Positions 11,301 to 24,000 of a DNA stretch of 64,000 nt are shown piece after piece. The stretch is from Asterias rubens (taxonomy: Eukaryota > Echinodermata > Asteroidea > Forcipulatida > Asteriidae). The stretch spans positions 22,009,680 through 22,073,679 of the forward strand of contig NC_047067.1 in the NCBI RefSeq assembly GCF_902459465.1, in the 5' to 3' direction. A model generated the notes under the pieces. It was given only the letters and a program-made list of their open reading frames with translations, did no database searches and was not told where the DNA came from. Position numbers and translations under genes: made by a program. How positions within the stretch are numbered: the first letter of the stretch is position 1; each line of letters begins with the position of its first letter.

Positions 11301-14300
11301 CCATGTATTGATAATCTCTAAATGAGTTGGGGGTGGTCCTGAAAAGAACTGTTGGTTTCAACTCAACGCTTCGATCAGTAGGCTCTGATTGTTCCTGGAG
11401 AAAAAAAAAGAAAAAAGAAAGAAAGTATGCTCTGATCGCCTCCTGAAGACAATCAGAGCATGCTGATCGAAACATTGAGTTATCAACCACCATTTCTTTT
11501 CAAACCCAACACTACCCCAAAGCGATTTTCACATGGTTTCATCGCAAACTTCACCTAATGAGACACTCGATAATTGGTATTTGAAGCTTGATGTTTTTTT
11601 TTTTACCTCCATTAATGTTTCTGTAATGGTATCATTTGTGAGCCTGGATCCTGCCTTGAGAATTCTATAAAGGAAACAAAAACAAAACCACCATATCAAC
11701 AATACTTTGATTACTTAAAAGCACTGGACACTATTGCTAATTACTAAAAAAGTAATTTGGTAATGAGCAATGGAGAGCTGTTGGTAGTATAAATCATTGT
11801 GAGAAACAGCTCCCTCTGATATAAGAGCACCGCCACCAAACTCAAGCTCTGACCTGGTCAAGGGAGTGTGGGTTCGGGAGTTGTGACACTTGTGTCCTTA
11901 AGCAAGAAACTTGACCACTGCTTCTTCCTTCAAATGGGATGTAAAGCTGTAGGTCCCATGTGTTGTTATAGCCACTATCAACGCATGTAAAAGACCCCAG
12001 TACACACTTATGGCAAAGAGAAGGGGTTTACCCTGGTGTGTTTGGCAGTGCGGCTATCTTCAATTATGTAGACTGCACTAGAAAGGAAGAAGAACAGTGT
12101 AACAAAACAAATTGATCCAGCAACTCACGAGATTGGTTCGGAACTCTTGACAGCAAGAGCTTCTTGAAGCTCTTCTAGCATGGTCCTGGCTAATTCATCG
12201 TCAACTCTGTCTGTATCCGACTGGCTGATCAGTAATTGGAATAGATTGTCCGTCTGTTTCAAATACTCTTTGAGTAAAAGAAAACAAATATTATGATTCA
12301 TTGGAGTGTTTCGTTGTACCTAATAATAATGATAACAACCAGTTATACAGCCTGTGCAACAAATAATGTGCTACTCGGCTAAATCAATCACAAGAACCAT
12401 CTCTGCCCTCACAGGTACCCATTTACCCCTGGGTGGAGAGAAGCAATTAAAGTCAAGTAGGATTTGAAATTTTGCATGGTGGAAATAAGATATAGAAGAA
12501 TTTGCGGTAACACCATGTAATGACTTTCTCTAAAAGAGTTGGGGTGGTTCTGAAAAGAACCGTTGGATTAACTCTCTTAAAAGAACCGTTGGATTAACTG
12601 TCTTAAAAGAACCGTTGGATTAACTCAAGAGAGTTATTCCAACGGTTCTTTTAAGAGAGTTAATCCAACGGTTCTTTTCAGAACCACCCCAACTCATTTA
12701 GAGAAAGTCATTACATGGTGTTACCGCAAACTCTTCTATATAAATTAAAGTCAAGTGTCTTGCTCGGGGACACATGTGTCTTGACTGGGATTTGAACCCA
12801 CACTCTGCTAAACAGAGGCACTTGAGTTCAATGGTCTTATCCGCTCGGCCACAATACAGGGGAGTGTCTTATTATGTCCACCTCTTTATGGTAGGAGGAC
12901 TTGCAGTGATTGACCTACAAACAATGGTGCTGCTTTTGGTCACGGGGCCCATAGAACTGCTTTAGCAGAAAATAATGCTTAACAATTTTCTGCTAATTAG
13001 AAATGAGCAGGATACCAGTTGCAAATTGTACTTGTGACGTGGTAGTTAAGCTGGTAACCTTATTCTGGTAAGCATAAATTTGTTGTGCCTAGCTTCTTTT
13101 TGCGCTGAAGCAGCTCTATCAAATTGGACCCAGAAAAAGAAACCGATGGTTTCTGATATTAAATTGTAACTATTTTTATACTAGCTGAAGTAGTTAAAAC
13201 CATCTTTCGGAGAGAATATATTTTGGTCTAGAAAACTCTTGTTCATGCAGACTCACCAATAAGTACAAATGCTGCCATCACACCAGAGTGAAAAACACGG
13301 GGATAAATCACCTCATTATCCCTCGGACCAATCTTACTCAAAAACTTCTCAAGAAGTGGCGGTGGAATGTTTCTGTACGAAAAATATTTTCAAATATAGA
13401 GCAGTTAACTTTTGTAGCATTTAAAAAGTAGGGAACACTTTGTAGGTGTTTTTGAGCTTCGGCAATTTTCAATAAGCCATTTGAGAGTTAGATTTGAATG
13501 ATGTCTGGTACAAAGATTTACTTGAACAAAAGCTACCACTTAAAATTGAATTCCTCAGACACCCAGAACACTTATTGCGAAAAAAAAAGGAAAAGCAGAC
13601 GATCTCACAAAAAGTTAGGATTCTATCTCGAGCTAGGAAGAGTAACTCGTTCTAACTTAGGATGGGTTCAATGTGTTCTAAAGTCTATGGATGTGTTACT
13701 TAGTTCGTCCTAAGTCCTAAGATTAATCCTAAGTTAGAAAAGAGTTTGGTGAAACTGACGGCTGGTCCCGTTGTTTCTGGATTGGCTGCATAATGCGCCC
13801 TCTCTGTGCAAGGTTTGAGTATAGTTTATTGCCCATTTGAACATATTGATATGGAATTTTAGAAAATCCAAACAAATAAATTATTTATTTACAGCAGACA
13901 TTACTGCTTATCCTTATTACAATTAAAGAATAAATGATTCGCAAACAGCATCACATGGCATGTCGTTAATGCAATTCTGCTAAGCAAATTTGATCGGGGT
14001 TTGTATGCTTTAAGCAACTTTGGTTCACTGGTCCCCAGATTACCTGCATATAAGATTCAACAGATCCCGGTACATGATACCAGTGAGCCCAGCTGGAGTC
14101 CTAGACCCTGTAAGAAGTAAAAAAGAAAGAAAAAAATCATAAAAGACGAGCAGAGTATACTGTTTGAACTCTCAAGACCATACAGCCCCATTTCAGAGCA
14201 AACACTCACACAAAAGAGATGTACACATGGTTGTACCCGCAAATTATTTCATTTTGCACACAAACATAAAGAATTCTTCGCAAAAATCAGCTTTATTTTG

Positions 14301-16443
14301 AGGCTTTGCAAGTTGATATGTTTGCTGACCAATTGAGCCCAAATTTTCACAGTTGTTATTTTATGCTTAGGTTGGGAGTCACCAAGTGAGAAAACTGGTC
14401 TTTGACATTAATCAAACGTGTCCAGTGCCTAGGGGTAAGTAGGGGGCCTATACTAAGTAAAAGACGCTCCAGCTGAGGGGCACTTACCAGACGATGTACT
14501 GAGTGCCTCATACGCTACAGCAACATTACTGGCGAACATGGGCTGGTAGTAATCGGTCAGTGTGAGATGGTGGTATGCATGATGTAAACGGTTGGACTTT
14601 TCCCCTAAGCTGCTGAAGCTACAAAAAAGAGCAAGATGGTAAATATCTCGCATTTTAATAACAAAAATTATGCCAGTCGCCAAACACACAAGGCATGAAG
14701 ACCGCTTCAAGCTGTGGGCCACAATCAACTGTTTTTCTAGAGGCCACTGCCACCTACTCCTGGGGCTGAAACAGGGTTACCCCCTCTACAGTCCATACGG
14801 ATGTAGACTTGGGTAACATCCATCAGAAGCCTGACTAGTATGGTAGAGCAGAAAGCAATCATGGTTAAGTGTCTTGCTTAAGGATGTCACGACTGGGACT
14901 CGAACCCACACTCTACTGATCAAACTTCAGAGCCTGAATCCGGTCCTCTTAACTGCTAGGCCATGACAAGCCAAAATATATATTATATGTTCAACTCGTC
15001 TCTAAACTTGCGAGGTCTACATAGGTGAATGATAAACATATTTACCAAAATTGTGACATTACAGCATGTCAGTTCTATAACAAAAAAAAATTACACAGTC
15101 GGACTTGTGTTGTGCATTTTCAACTTACTATTGGGCAAGGAAGTCCACAGCATCCTTTGGTCGATTGGATAGAATCTTAGACAGAGCATCTCTCATCCAG
15201 TTTCCAACGCCGCTTCTCTCTACAACAAAAACGAGGCAGGACACACGAGTGATTAGTTATTATAATTCTTCGTTATTAACTCCTCAAAAAAGAAAAAACA
15301 GTAAAAGATTAATCAAAACAATAGGGTTATCGCGATTCAGAACTGCAAGGCGCTGTGGGTAGGCATATGGGGCAGTTTGCTATGTGGTGTTTGTTGTCAT
15401 GCACGACTCGCGCACGCATCGCCCTCTATTGATATTTCGCTATTCGCGATAAACCTTATGGCCGTCAGGTTGGCTCAGCTCAGTGGTCTCTTTCCCTGCC
15501 TTTCACCTCTCTGTGGACCCCGGTTCGAATCCCACCTCAGACAGGAGCCATGGATTGGGTTTTCAGTCCCAACACTTGATTGCATAGGTTTCCCTACTTC
15601 TATGAACTATAGTTTCCAGAAGTAGGGTTTCCCTTCTCCTAGAACTAGAGGTTCCACTATCGTCTCCGAACTATAATATATGAGGTTGACGAACCTCATG
15701 GTTTTCCTAGCTCCATTTGGGTCCAATCTTTGCGCCCCATGAACTTGGTCTACTGGATTTGACCCAAATGGGGCTAGGCCCGGTTGTCTCATTTGGCCCT
15801 AGGTAGGGGTTATCCTCCAGTCCCACCCACATCAATAAAAAAAGAACATTTCTTTATCTGCTATCTATCTATCTATAGTATAATTATGGTGAAGTACATG
15901 CTCTATTCATCCCGTTATTTGCACTATGCTGTTGGATCATGGGTGTGTAACTGTAATGAAATAAATAAATAATGTACTTACTCTTATTCTACAAGCAACT
16001 AAACTTACTATTAAGAAAAAGATAAGATGGATAACTTTCCGTATGGCGCCACCACTTTTTCACTCATATTTACAGAAAGGGATATCTCATTGAGGTAAAT
16101 TAAATACTATATTATTTCATATCGAATGAAAAAGTGGTGGCGCCATACGGAAACTTTTCCGATAAGATTAACGACTACATTTTGAAAACATTTTGGTTTG
16201 TGAGTGAGTCATGAGCCCATCATCATCATGACAACGAATGAAACAATTTTTTCACAGGGTGCCAAAGGCACTTTAAATCAAAATTCACCAATAAATTATC
16301 GCTTTATATCAAACCTTCTGTAGAAGATAACTACCTGGGGTCAAATATTAAAATCTTCTTCAAAACCTACCGAGAAAATCACGTTTATGTTCATTGTTTT
16401 CAACTTCAGTTTTGTCGTCTGCCCTTTTCTGTCTGTCAGACAT
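8350..16443 (-). CDS. TPGS1: Tubulin polyglutamylase complex subunit 1
   Basis: TPGS1 is a noncatalytic targeting subunit of the polyglutamylase complex that works with TTLL1 to add glutamate chains to tubulin tails in cilia, centrioles and neurites. Exons in order (minus): 16371-16443, 15129-15219, 14488-14618, 14044-14107, 13257-13372, 12129-12267, 11607-11664, 9685-9713, 9155-9212, 8350-8367. They sum to 777 nt, 258 aa, close to the vertebrate length. Recognisable blocks are DAVDFLAQYF (about 45-54), NVAVAYEAL (about 85-93), MYRDLLNLICR, VFHSGVMAAFVLIGEYL, LFQLL, ILKAGSRL, MMTKEEFL and the C-terminal VKPLK. The start at 16443 is preferred over an in-frame ATG at 16557 because the conserved region begins soon after it. 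The 29-nt exon at 9685-9713 is the weakest call, but its length is the one needed to restore frame between solid neighbours. Confidence 0.85.
8462..8704. mobile_element. Hairpin element, GGGCCCAATTTCATAGAGC family
   Basis: This copy is bounded by GGGCCCAATCGCATAGAGCT and the complementary AGCTCTATGAAACTGGGCCC. It lies in the last TPGS1 intron, about 100 bp before the final coding exon. Confidence 0.85.
9685..9713 (-). CDS. TPGS1: Candidate 29-nt TPGS1 exon
   Basis: The candidate is flanked by AG (9715-9714) and a GTGAAA donor. It enters in phase 0 and leaves in phase 2, exactly what is needed between the exons at 11607-11664 and 9155-9212. It encodes about ten residues (S-N-T-L-R-I-I-Q-K and part of a glycine) in a variable linker of the family. 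A shorter alternative using the AG at 9701 gives the wrong phase. No direct homology proof is possible for such a short exon. Confidence 0.45.
10040..10185 (+). repeat. tRNA-derived SINE fragment
   Basis: This fragment contains GGGTTCAAATCCCACC, a Pol III B box, followed by the body seen in the more complete copy at 41821-41995 (AGTAATATGCCTGTGATTTT through CATCAGTGAAAATGGGTAAA). The A-box half is missing. Confidence 0.65.
11200..11565. mobile_element. Foldback element, GGTAACACCATGT family, diverged
   Basis: The left arm contains AGGATTTGAAATTTTGCG and GGTTTGTGGTGACACCATGT. The right arm contains ACATGGTTTCATCGCAAACT. Inside is a second hairpin built on TCTGATTG and CAATCAGAGCATGCTGATCG. 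It lies in a TPGS1 intron next to exon 7. Confidence 0.7.
12354..12860 (-). repeat. tRNA-derived SINE split by a nested foldback element
   Basis: On the minus strand the right part has the tRNA-like head (GGCCGAGCGGATAAGACC, then GTGGGTTCAAATCCC). The left part has the body (ACCCAGGGGTAAATGGGTAC). The two parts are separated by the insertion at 12458-12742, and the 13-bp sequence AATTAAAGTCAAG is present on both sides of it (12445-12457 and 12743-12755). Confidence 0.85.
12458..12742. mobile_element. Foldback element inserted in a SINE
   Basis: This is a 285-bp element with a very long, almost perfect hairpin: a block with GAAAAGAACCGTTGGATTAA repeats is followed by its inverted complement. 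The outer arms carry GGTAACACCATGT. It is flanked by the 13-bp direct repeat AATTAAAGTCAAG. The host SINE reads through once the insertion is removed, so the insertion event is certain. Confidence 0.92.
14690..14975 (-). repeat. tRNA-derived SINE, type with CCACCTACTCC tail
   Basis: The minus strand begins with the tRNA-like head (TGGCCTAGCAGTTAAGAGGA, then GTGGGTTCGAGTCCCAG) near 14975. The tail ends near 14690 with AAGGCCT/ATGCCTTGTGTGTTTGGCG-type sequence. Copies of the same tail are at 48656-48952 and 63245-63500. Confidence 0.75.
15465..15590 (+). repeat. tRNA-derived SINE, GGTTGGCTCAGTGG type
   Basis: An A-box-like GGTTGGCTCAG and a B box GGTTCGAATCCCACC lie about 60 bp apart. They are followed by CCATGGATTGGGTTTTCAGT. 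The same arrangement recurs at 25554-25665 and 44377-44580. It lies in TPGS1 intron 1. Confidence 0.75.
16033..16160. mobile_element. Hairpin element with GTATGGCGCCACCACTTTTTC arms
   Basis: Two arms of about 35 bp around CCGTATGGCGCCACCACTTT are inverted complements separated by about 60 bp of AT-rich loop. A single degenerate arm lies at 17857-17890. The conserved inner palindrome GGCGCC stands out. It lies in TPGS1 intron 1. Confidence 0.85.
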
Positions 16444-18037
16444 TTTTTTTCTGACATGTCCTGTCCCAAGCAATGGAGGGCGCACTTCAAAAGTCCCCTC
16501 TTCCTTTCTCACTACCGCCACAAGAGGGGGTGAGTCGAAAACAAGTTGAAGTCCCAAAGTTTGTCTGTGCTGTGATGACTGAAAAGGTATGTTATTTTAA
16601 CTATTTTCGCAAAAAAGGAAACCAAAATGGCTTCATTTGTGATTAAGCAGAGCAAGGGGAAAATTGTCCGTATCCTGGCACCAGTTTTTCATTCGTTATC
16701 AGGCCTGTATACTTCGTTTTTAAAAGGGCAAGGGCACAACAAATTAGAACGCAATGTTTATTGTTTGGCGCAAACTTCAAACCTCGCGCAAACTTCAGCC
16801 TCCCCTGAGCGCGCAAACCTGATTGCCCGATTCAAATTTTGTGCACGCAGGTCTTAGCCTGCGCACGAGGTGTTCCACGCAAATTTCAATCTTTGCTTTG
16901 CGCAAATTTGGTGCTGTCAAAAAAAATTTTTTTGGGGGGAGGGGCTTCATGCTGCATCGCATGCCGATTCTTCTTCTTCTTCTTCCTTTAAAGTGCTGCT
17001 TCAGAAAATTCGAAGATTACCGCACTGTGGCTTGGCGCACGCGTGAAACCATGGGACCGAAAGCCAAAAATTAAGCATGCCCATTATTAATGTAATGGGC
17101 ATGCAGTAAAAGCCAGTCGTACCACCTAGACCCAGTAACTACGTCCTCTGAAAAAAGGAGTAGAGAGCTCCAGTTACTTGGTCTAGGGTAGTGTCGAACT
17201 ACGAACCAAAACTTAGTCATTCCTGCAAAGTGCAAGTGCAACTTTAATATATATTTTTTTTATATAACTTAAATTAAAGGCAGTGGACACTGTTGGTTAT
17301 TGTCAAAGACTAGCCTTCACAGTTGGTGTATCTTAACATATGCATAAAATAACAACAATCGTGTGAAAATTTGAGCTCAATCGGTCATCGAAGTTTCGAG
17401 ATAATAATGAAAGAAAAACACACCCTTGTCACACAAAGTTGTGTGCATTTAGATGGCTGATTTCGAGACCTCAAGTTCTAAACCTGAGGTCTTGAAATCA
17501 AATTCGTGGAAAATTACTTCTTTCTCAAAAACTATGGCACTTCAGAGGGAGCCGTTTCTCACAATGTTTTATACTACCAACCTCTCCCAATTACTCGTCA
17601 CCAAGAAAGGTTTTATGCCAATAATTATTTTGAGTAATTACCAATAGTGTCCACTGCCTTTAAGACCGAAAAGTCTAAAAAGTCTATGTCCAGTAAGTGA
17701 GTAACTGCCGAGTAATCGTACATTATATGTTGGATCATTTCAAACGCACCAAGGCAATGACCAAGGAGGTATGGAGGAAATTGCCTCCGTGAAAGGCTGC
17801 GAGACGAAATAAATTAGTATAAGTTTACTCAATAAATGAGATATTCCTTTTGTTTGTAAAAGTGGTGGCCGGATACGAAAAGTTTTCCCTTTTATTCTTG
17901 CTGAAATTTAACCTGTGTTAGTGTAGCTTTAGAGCCTAGTTTAAGAGAACATGATTACATCATTTTGGTTACTTTCTAATCCAAACTAATTTAACCTCTT
18001 TCCTCCCTGCATGTACCACCAGTGAACTCTCACCAAA
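16444..18037. other. Divergent intergenic region, TPGS1 / JmjC gene
   Basis: The two genes point away from each other with start codons 1.6 kb apart, so both promoters should lie here. I see no clear TATA box for either gene. Open frames at 16627-17074 show no family resemblance. The right half is occupied by a complete family 1 hairpin (17274-17663) and a partial GGCGCC arm (17857-17890). Confidence 0.55.
17274..17663. mobile_element. Complete hairpin element, family 1 (reference copy)
   Basis: The ends are TTAAAGGCAGTGGACACTGT and its complement ending CACTGCCTTTAA, so the element is bounded by TTAA. Inside is a second palindrome (CGAGACCTCAAGTTCTAAAC and complement). It is about 390 bp and without a reading frame. 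Family 1 is the commonest repeat in the window; other copies or fragments are at 2352-2715, 3030-3375, 3792-4464, 6158-6545, 11716-11820, 21038-21427, 34441-34807, 35670-35857 and 40133-40493. Confidence 0.85.
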
Positions 18038-21000
18038 ATGATCTGCAAAGCATACCCCCTCTGTTGTCTGGATCTGCTCATCATTGTTGCAATATTTTTC
18101 ATTGAGTTGACGCAACAGCAAATCCCTCCGAACTTCAACAAAGACATCTTTTATGATCCCAATGCAGAGGCGCCACTCGGTTCGCACCGTGAGCCAAGCG
18201 TATTTTTAGATGAGTTGAAAGTAGTACCTGGCCCTCTAGAGTTCCACCGACGCTATGTCAGCCGGTACCAGCCGGTAATTTTCCGTGGGGCTGCTAAACA
18301 CTCCAGATCGTTTCATCTTTGGACTGAGGAGTATCTGACGAAAACATACGGCAACTTGACAGTGCGGATGGAATCAAGGTAATTTGGGCCGTGTCCGAAT
18401 TGGTTGCTACAGCTAACCCTGTGCGACTAGTGTCTAAGTCGCGACTATTGATTGCTTAGTCAAGTCGGGACTATCGTTATTCAACTACTCAGTTAATCAT
18501 GCCACCACGACTACTACAGAAAGAGTCGCGACTTCCTGCTTGGTGAGCCAATTGTGTCACTAACGACTATCAACAAAATTGACTAACAAACCACAATAAT
18601 GAGACATCAGTGACACAATCCTTCAATCCTTTCATGATGATTTTTGCTATTTTGGACCTGCGGCACACAATATGCCACATTGCATCTTTAAAATTAAAAA
18701 TTAGTCTGGACTGTCGTATTTGCAAACTTAAGGTGCGACTAGTGTCCCACGCTTAATACAAATTTTCAGTTGTCAATTTATCTTTCCCAGGGACGAAGCA
18801 GCGAACGTGGTACCAGTTGGAGCTGGCGGTGTTGGCCGTGACACTGTGGAGAACTTCTTGAAGAACTACCAAACCTCAGACTCCTATGTGATTACTGTTA
18901 TTCCCGCACCGATGGAACCAGATATTGCCATTCTCCCTTGCCTAACTTGTGGCTCCTTTTCCAGAAGTATTCAAGTAAGTTTAAATAATAATAATAATAA
19001 AATAGAATACTTAGTATAGCGCCGGTATCCGCCAAAAGAAGGCGCTCATGGCTCTTTAGGAGGAAGACAAGTTAGGACTGAGGATTGTGTGAGTATGCTT
19101 GTTTGAACAGGTGAGATTTTAAGTTTGTCTTGAATGTTGTGATGGATGGAGATGATTTGACAGTCAGTGGGAGTTGGTTCCACACCCGAGCTGATGCTAC
19201 AGAAAAGGACCTGTTGCCCCTAGAAAAGTAGAAGTTCTGGGCTGATGAAGCATCTTGAGCTCATTAGAACGCAGTCCGGTGTGTGCTGAGGTGTATGGGT
19301 GGATGAGGTTGATGAGGTATTCTGGAGCATTGTGGTGAATGATTTTGTAAATAAATAGGCCCAGTTTGTAGGCCCATAGGGGTTTGAACCCCTATAAGTA
19401 TAGGCCCACATTTCTCATATTTTTCAGTCTCCTGACGATGACTAGAGCAAGCTGAACGATGAGACCAATTAAGAACTCACTCTGCGGTAGTGCAGTTAAT
19501 AACGATCTACTAAAACCTAAAGTAGAAGTCCCGGCCAATTCCTTACCTTCTGCTCAGGTAGTAGTTAAAGCCATTGGACACTTTCTGCACAGAACAAAAA
19601 CTAAAAGTTCACAGATTTACAAATGACTTACAGGGTTTACAGAAGGTAATGGTGAAAGACTTCCCTTGAAGTATTATTCCATGAATAACAGATTTATTTT
19701 AAACACATGTCATGACACGGCGAATCGTGTGGAAACAAAGGTGGGTTCTCCTGTTATTTTCTCCCGACTCCGATGACCGATTGAGCCTAAATTTTCACAG
19801 GTTTGTTATTTTATATATAAGTTGTGATGCACGAAGTGTGGGCCTTTGAACATGTGAACAATACTTTCTACCAATGTTGTGCGATTGCTTTAAAGATAGC
19901 AGGACAGTTCTTTTTTATAACTGAGAATAAAGCAAGACGGTTCTCTAAAGAACAAACTCTACACGGCAAGTAAATACACACAAGGTGTTATAAGTCTAAA
20001 GTCAGCATTTTTACTTTCAAAATTGCAACTTTAATTTCAAATAAATCCTGCAAAATATTGTCCCTGGATTTGACTAGACTTGATGGATTCACTCAGAACG
20101 CACAGTCCAACTTTCATAATTGTTTTTTACAATTTGTTTTACATAGCAATGGATAAGATGACATGATGGAATCCTTTAATTAATGACCTGCCCAGAAATT
20201 GTTTATAAAATTTCTGATTTTGGGGGTTTTTATTTCAGGAAGTTCAGTTATTTCTGAGCGCTAAAGGCGGCAAGACGCTGCTCCATCGGGATCCTTATAG
20301 CTCTGTGCATTGCGTGTTTAACGGCACTAAGCAGTGGATTGTCATCGACCCCAAACAGGTTTGTACGATATCGATTTCAGTGCAGCAGTGATCAAAGTTT
20401 ATCATCTTTCTTTCTCTCTAGTCAACTGAGGTCGGAATCATGTTGAGATTTGCCCATCCTTGTCTATCTCTCATTTAAGTTAGGAAGATTAGTTGGTAGC
20501 ACCACATGTTCCTGCAACTACATCTATTGGTGCATTCGATTAGCTGCCCTGGGTCAACCCGGCAGTGCTCACTAAGGTGAGCCCCTGACAAGAGCTAATC
20601 GTACGATCACACTCGCCCTCTCGTGGTGACAGCATGCACCTCATGTCACCCCCAAGTGACCCACTCCACGAGCAGGGCACTGGGGGCTGACCCGGGTGAG
20701 CCGCGCCAAAGCTATTCGAACGTACTGGGGCAGACCGGGGTCGACCCAACGAACGCACCCATAATAACTGGGGTTTTTAGGATCGGAACGCTATCATAAT
20801 GTTGAGTTTTAAGTATACTATTTGTTTTTTGTCATGGCCTCCTGCAGAAGGCTTCACTTTATATTTCTGAAAACTCCATGTATGAGTTTGGAGGATACTC
20901 CGACATTGAGGTGGATAACGTGGACTTAAAGAAATATCCAAAGATGAGGAATGTAGAGTACGCTCGGGTCATCCTGGACAAAGGAGATTGCATCTATATG

Positions 21001-24000
21001 CCAAGCGGTATTCATTCATTCATTATTGGTTTATTCTTTAAAGACACTGGACACTATTAGTAATTATCAAAGACTAGTCTTCACAGTTGGTGGATCTCAA
21101 CATATGCATAAAATAACAAACCTGTGAAAATTTGAGCTCAATACGCCTCTGTTAATACTTATGCATGACGTCATAATTCTTAACCAAAATGAGGCTATGG
21201 GCGCACGTCCCCCATCACTTGCAGTGGCTGCGCCCATCGCCTCGTTTTGTTGAGGTCTCGAAATCAAATTCATGGAAAATTACTTCTTTCTCGAAAACTA
21301 TGTCACTTCAGAGGGAGCCGTTTATCACAATGTGTTAATATCAACCTCTCCCCATTACTCGTTACCAAGTAAGGTTTTATGCTAATAATTATTTTGAGAA
21401 ATTACCAATAGTGTCCACTGCCTTTAAAAAGCAAAACTCCCAGAGGTCGAAATACAGGAAAAAATACAGAGATTAAAAAATGTGAAAAATTACCGCAATA
21501 AAAACTTAGTGCATAGGATTTGAGGCATTGCATGGTGAGGTATCAATATATATTTGGTTTGCGGTAACACTATGTGTGTATCTACTTGCCAGGTAGATTT
21601 TGTTCTTCGAGAACTGTCTTTCTTTATTCTACTACCACAGAGTAGATTTTATCAGATGTTCGGGAGACTTCTCAGTTCCGAAAAGAACTGTCCTGCTTTT
21701 TTAACTACTACCCGGGAGGAAGGTATATAAAATTGGCTGGGAACACTACTTTAGCTTATAGGATCTTTATTAACTGCACTACCGCGGAGTCAGTTCTTAA
21801 ATTGGTCTAAACAACTTAGTGGTTAGAAGTAATTGCAGTTTTGGAAAAAGATATCACTTTTTATCCCCAAAAAATTTCACAGAAGCATGATATTGTTTGT
21901 AAAACGCCCTTGGTTTTCTGGTCCTTCAGGTTACATGCATCAAGTTCGTATCAACGGCCACATGAATGCGGCAGTGTCGATCTGGTTCTCTCACTACTAC
22001 GAATTTGACGCTGATGGATGCGACGACGCCCAGCCGGCGGACTACCAGCCGGCCAGTGAGGTCAACATCCTCTGGAGGTATAGCGGAATCGGAGACATTG
22101 TTAAGAGCTCAATGGATATCTATATGTTCAGGTAATAATATTTATAATATTTTTTATAATAATAATAATACTTTGGGAGGATAATCATCCTTACTCAAGC
22201 TAAGAGCTGAATTGCGAAGGACGCAGCTACAACGTGTTCGAGAAGTAGGCATGCAAGGGCGAGACTCTTCAACCCATTCTGACCATGAAGCAGAGCCAGA
22301 GATTAAAAGTGTTTAATTTTTCCCGAGGGAGGAAAACTGAATGGTCTGGAAAACCCTTGTGGCACAGCCGAGAACCAACGCACAACTTAAATCTCAAATG
22401 GCCCTGGCCAGGTATCGAACCAGGGTTACCTTGGCGAGTGGAGAGCGCTTTATGCACAAGCCAACAATGCCCCATGGAACGTATGAAACGTACTAAGCCA
22501 AATCAATTACAAGAACCATCTCTGCCCTCGCAGGTACACATTTTCTCCTGAGTGAAGAGAAGCAATTATAGTTAAGTGTCTAGATCGAGGACACAAGTGT
22601 CGTGACTGTCCTCCTATCCAGACAAAACTATCTGAAATTTCAAAATTTCTTCTTGTTGAAGATTGGGTGGAACTGGTTGCCTGTAAATTGCCTTCTGGGA
22701 TATGGCCATAATGTCTCTGGAGCCCCTAGAAGCACAAGCCAGAATGCATGTGGTTGTTTTTATGTTTCCTTTTGGGCAATTGATGATGGCTTTGTTTCCT
22801 GGTTCATTTTGCTTCAACAGGACGGTTCTGCGAACACTGGCCGACAGGAATGGCAAAATATGGATTGAGAGCTTTGTCAAGAAATTCTTAATTGTGAGTG
22901 TAAATATTTTATCTTTGAAATAATGATTCAATTTTTACCCTAAGTTAATATATACCTTGAAGGGTTTATGCAGTCTTAATGGTTTATTTTATTTTCTCCA
23001 GGGTGAAAATTACAACTTGGAAGTGTATCAACGAATGCAGAACTCAGTAAGTGCTGCCATAAAAGTAATGTACAATATAAAATGGGAAACCTAAGGAATT
23101 GGGAATGGTGACACTTCTTTTGGGATTTATTTTGGAAGTTACAGTGTTTCAATAACGGGAACTATCATGATGACTTGGGAAACCTAGGAAGTTGGGATTT
23201 TAGCTGGGTAGTTGTAAGAAACAGTGACACGTCCTTTTGGGATTCATTGGGAAGTCACAGTGTTTCCATAAAAGGAACTATCATGATGACTTGGGAAACC
23301 TAAGGAATTGGGAATGGTGACGCTTCTTTTGGGATTTATTTTGGAAGTCACAGTGTTTCCATAACAGGAACTATCATGATGACTTGGAATACCTAGGAAG
23401 TTGGGATTTTAGCTGGTTAGTTGTAAGAAACAGTGACATGTCCTTTTGGGATTCATTGGGAAGTCACAGGGTTTCCATAACGGGAACTATCATGATGACT
23501 TGGGAAACCTAGGAAGTTGGGATTTTAACTGGTTAGTTGTAAGAAACAGTGACATGTTCTTTTGGGATTCATTGGGAAGTCACAGTGTTTCCATAAAAGG
23601 AACTATCATGATGACTTAGGAAACCTAGGAAGTTGGGATTTTAACTGGTTAGTTGTAAGAAACAGTGACACGTCCTTTGGGATTCATCGGGAAGTCACAG
23701 TGTTTCCATAAAAGGAACTATAATGATGACTTAGGAAACCTAGGAAGTTGGGATTTTAACTGGTTAGTTGTAAGAAACAGTGACATGTTCTTTTGGGATT
23801 CATCGGGAAGTCACAGTGATGCCATAACAGGAACTATCATGGTGACTTAGGAAACCTAGGAAGTTGGGATTTTAGCTGGGTAGTTGTAAGAAACAGTGAC
23901 ACGTCCTTTGGGATTCATTGGGAAGTCACAGTGTTTCCATAACAGGAACTATCATGATGACTTGGGAAACCTAGGAAGTTGGGATTTTAGCTGGGTAGTT

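Noticed and set aside
16443..16557. The upstream ATG at 16557 as TPGS1 start
   Set aside because: It would add 38 residues without resemblance to the family; the ATG at 16443 lies close to the conserved region. The longer form cannot be fully excluded.
16627..17074. Two overlapping plus-strand open frames upstream of the JmjC gene
   Set aside because: The residues show no family resemblance, the frames overlap each other, and the sequence includes low-complexity and hairpin scraps. No splice or start context supports a gene.
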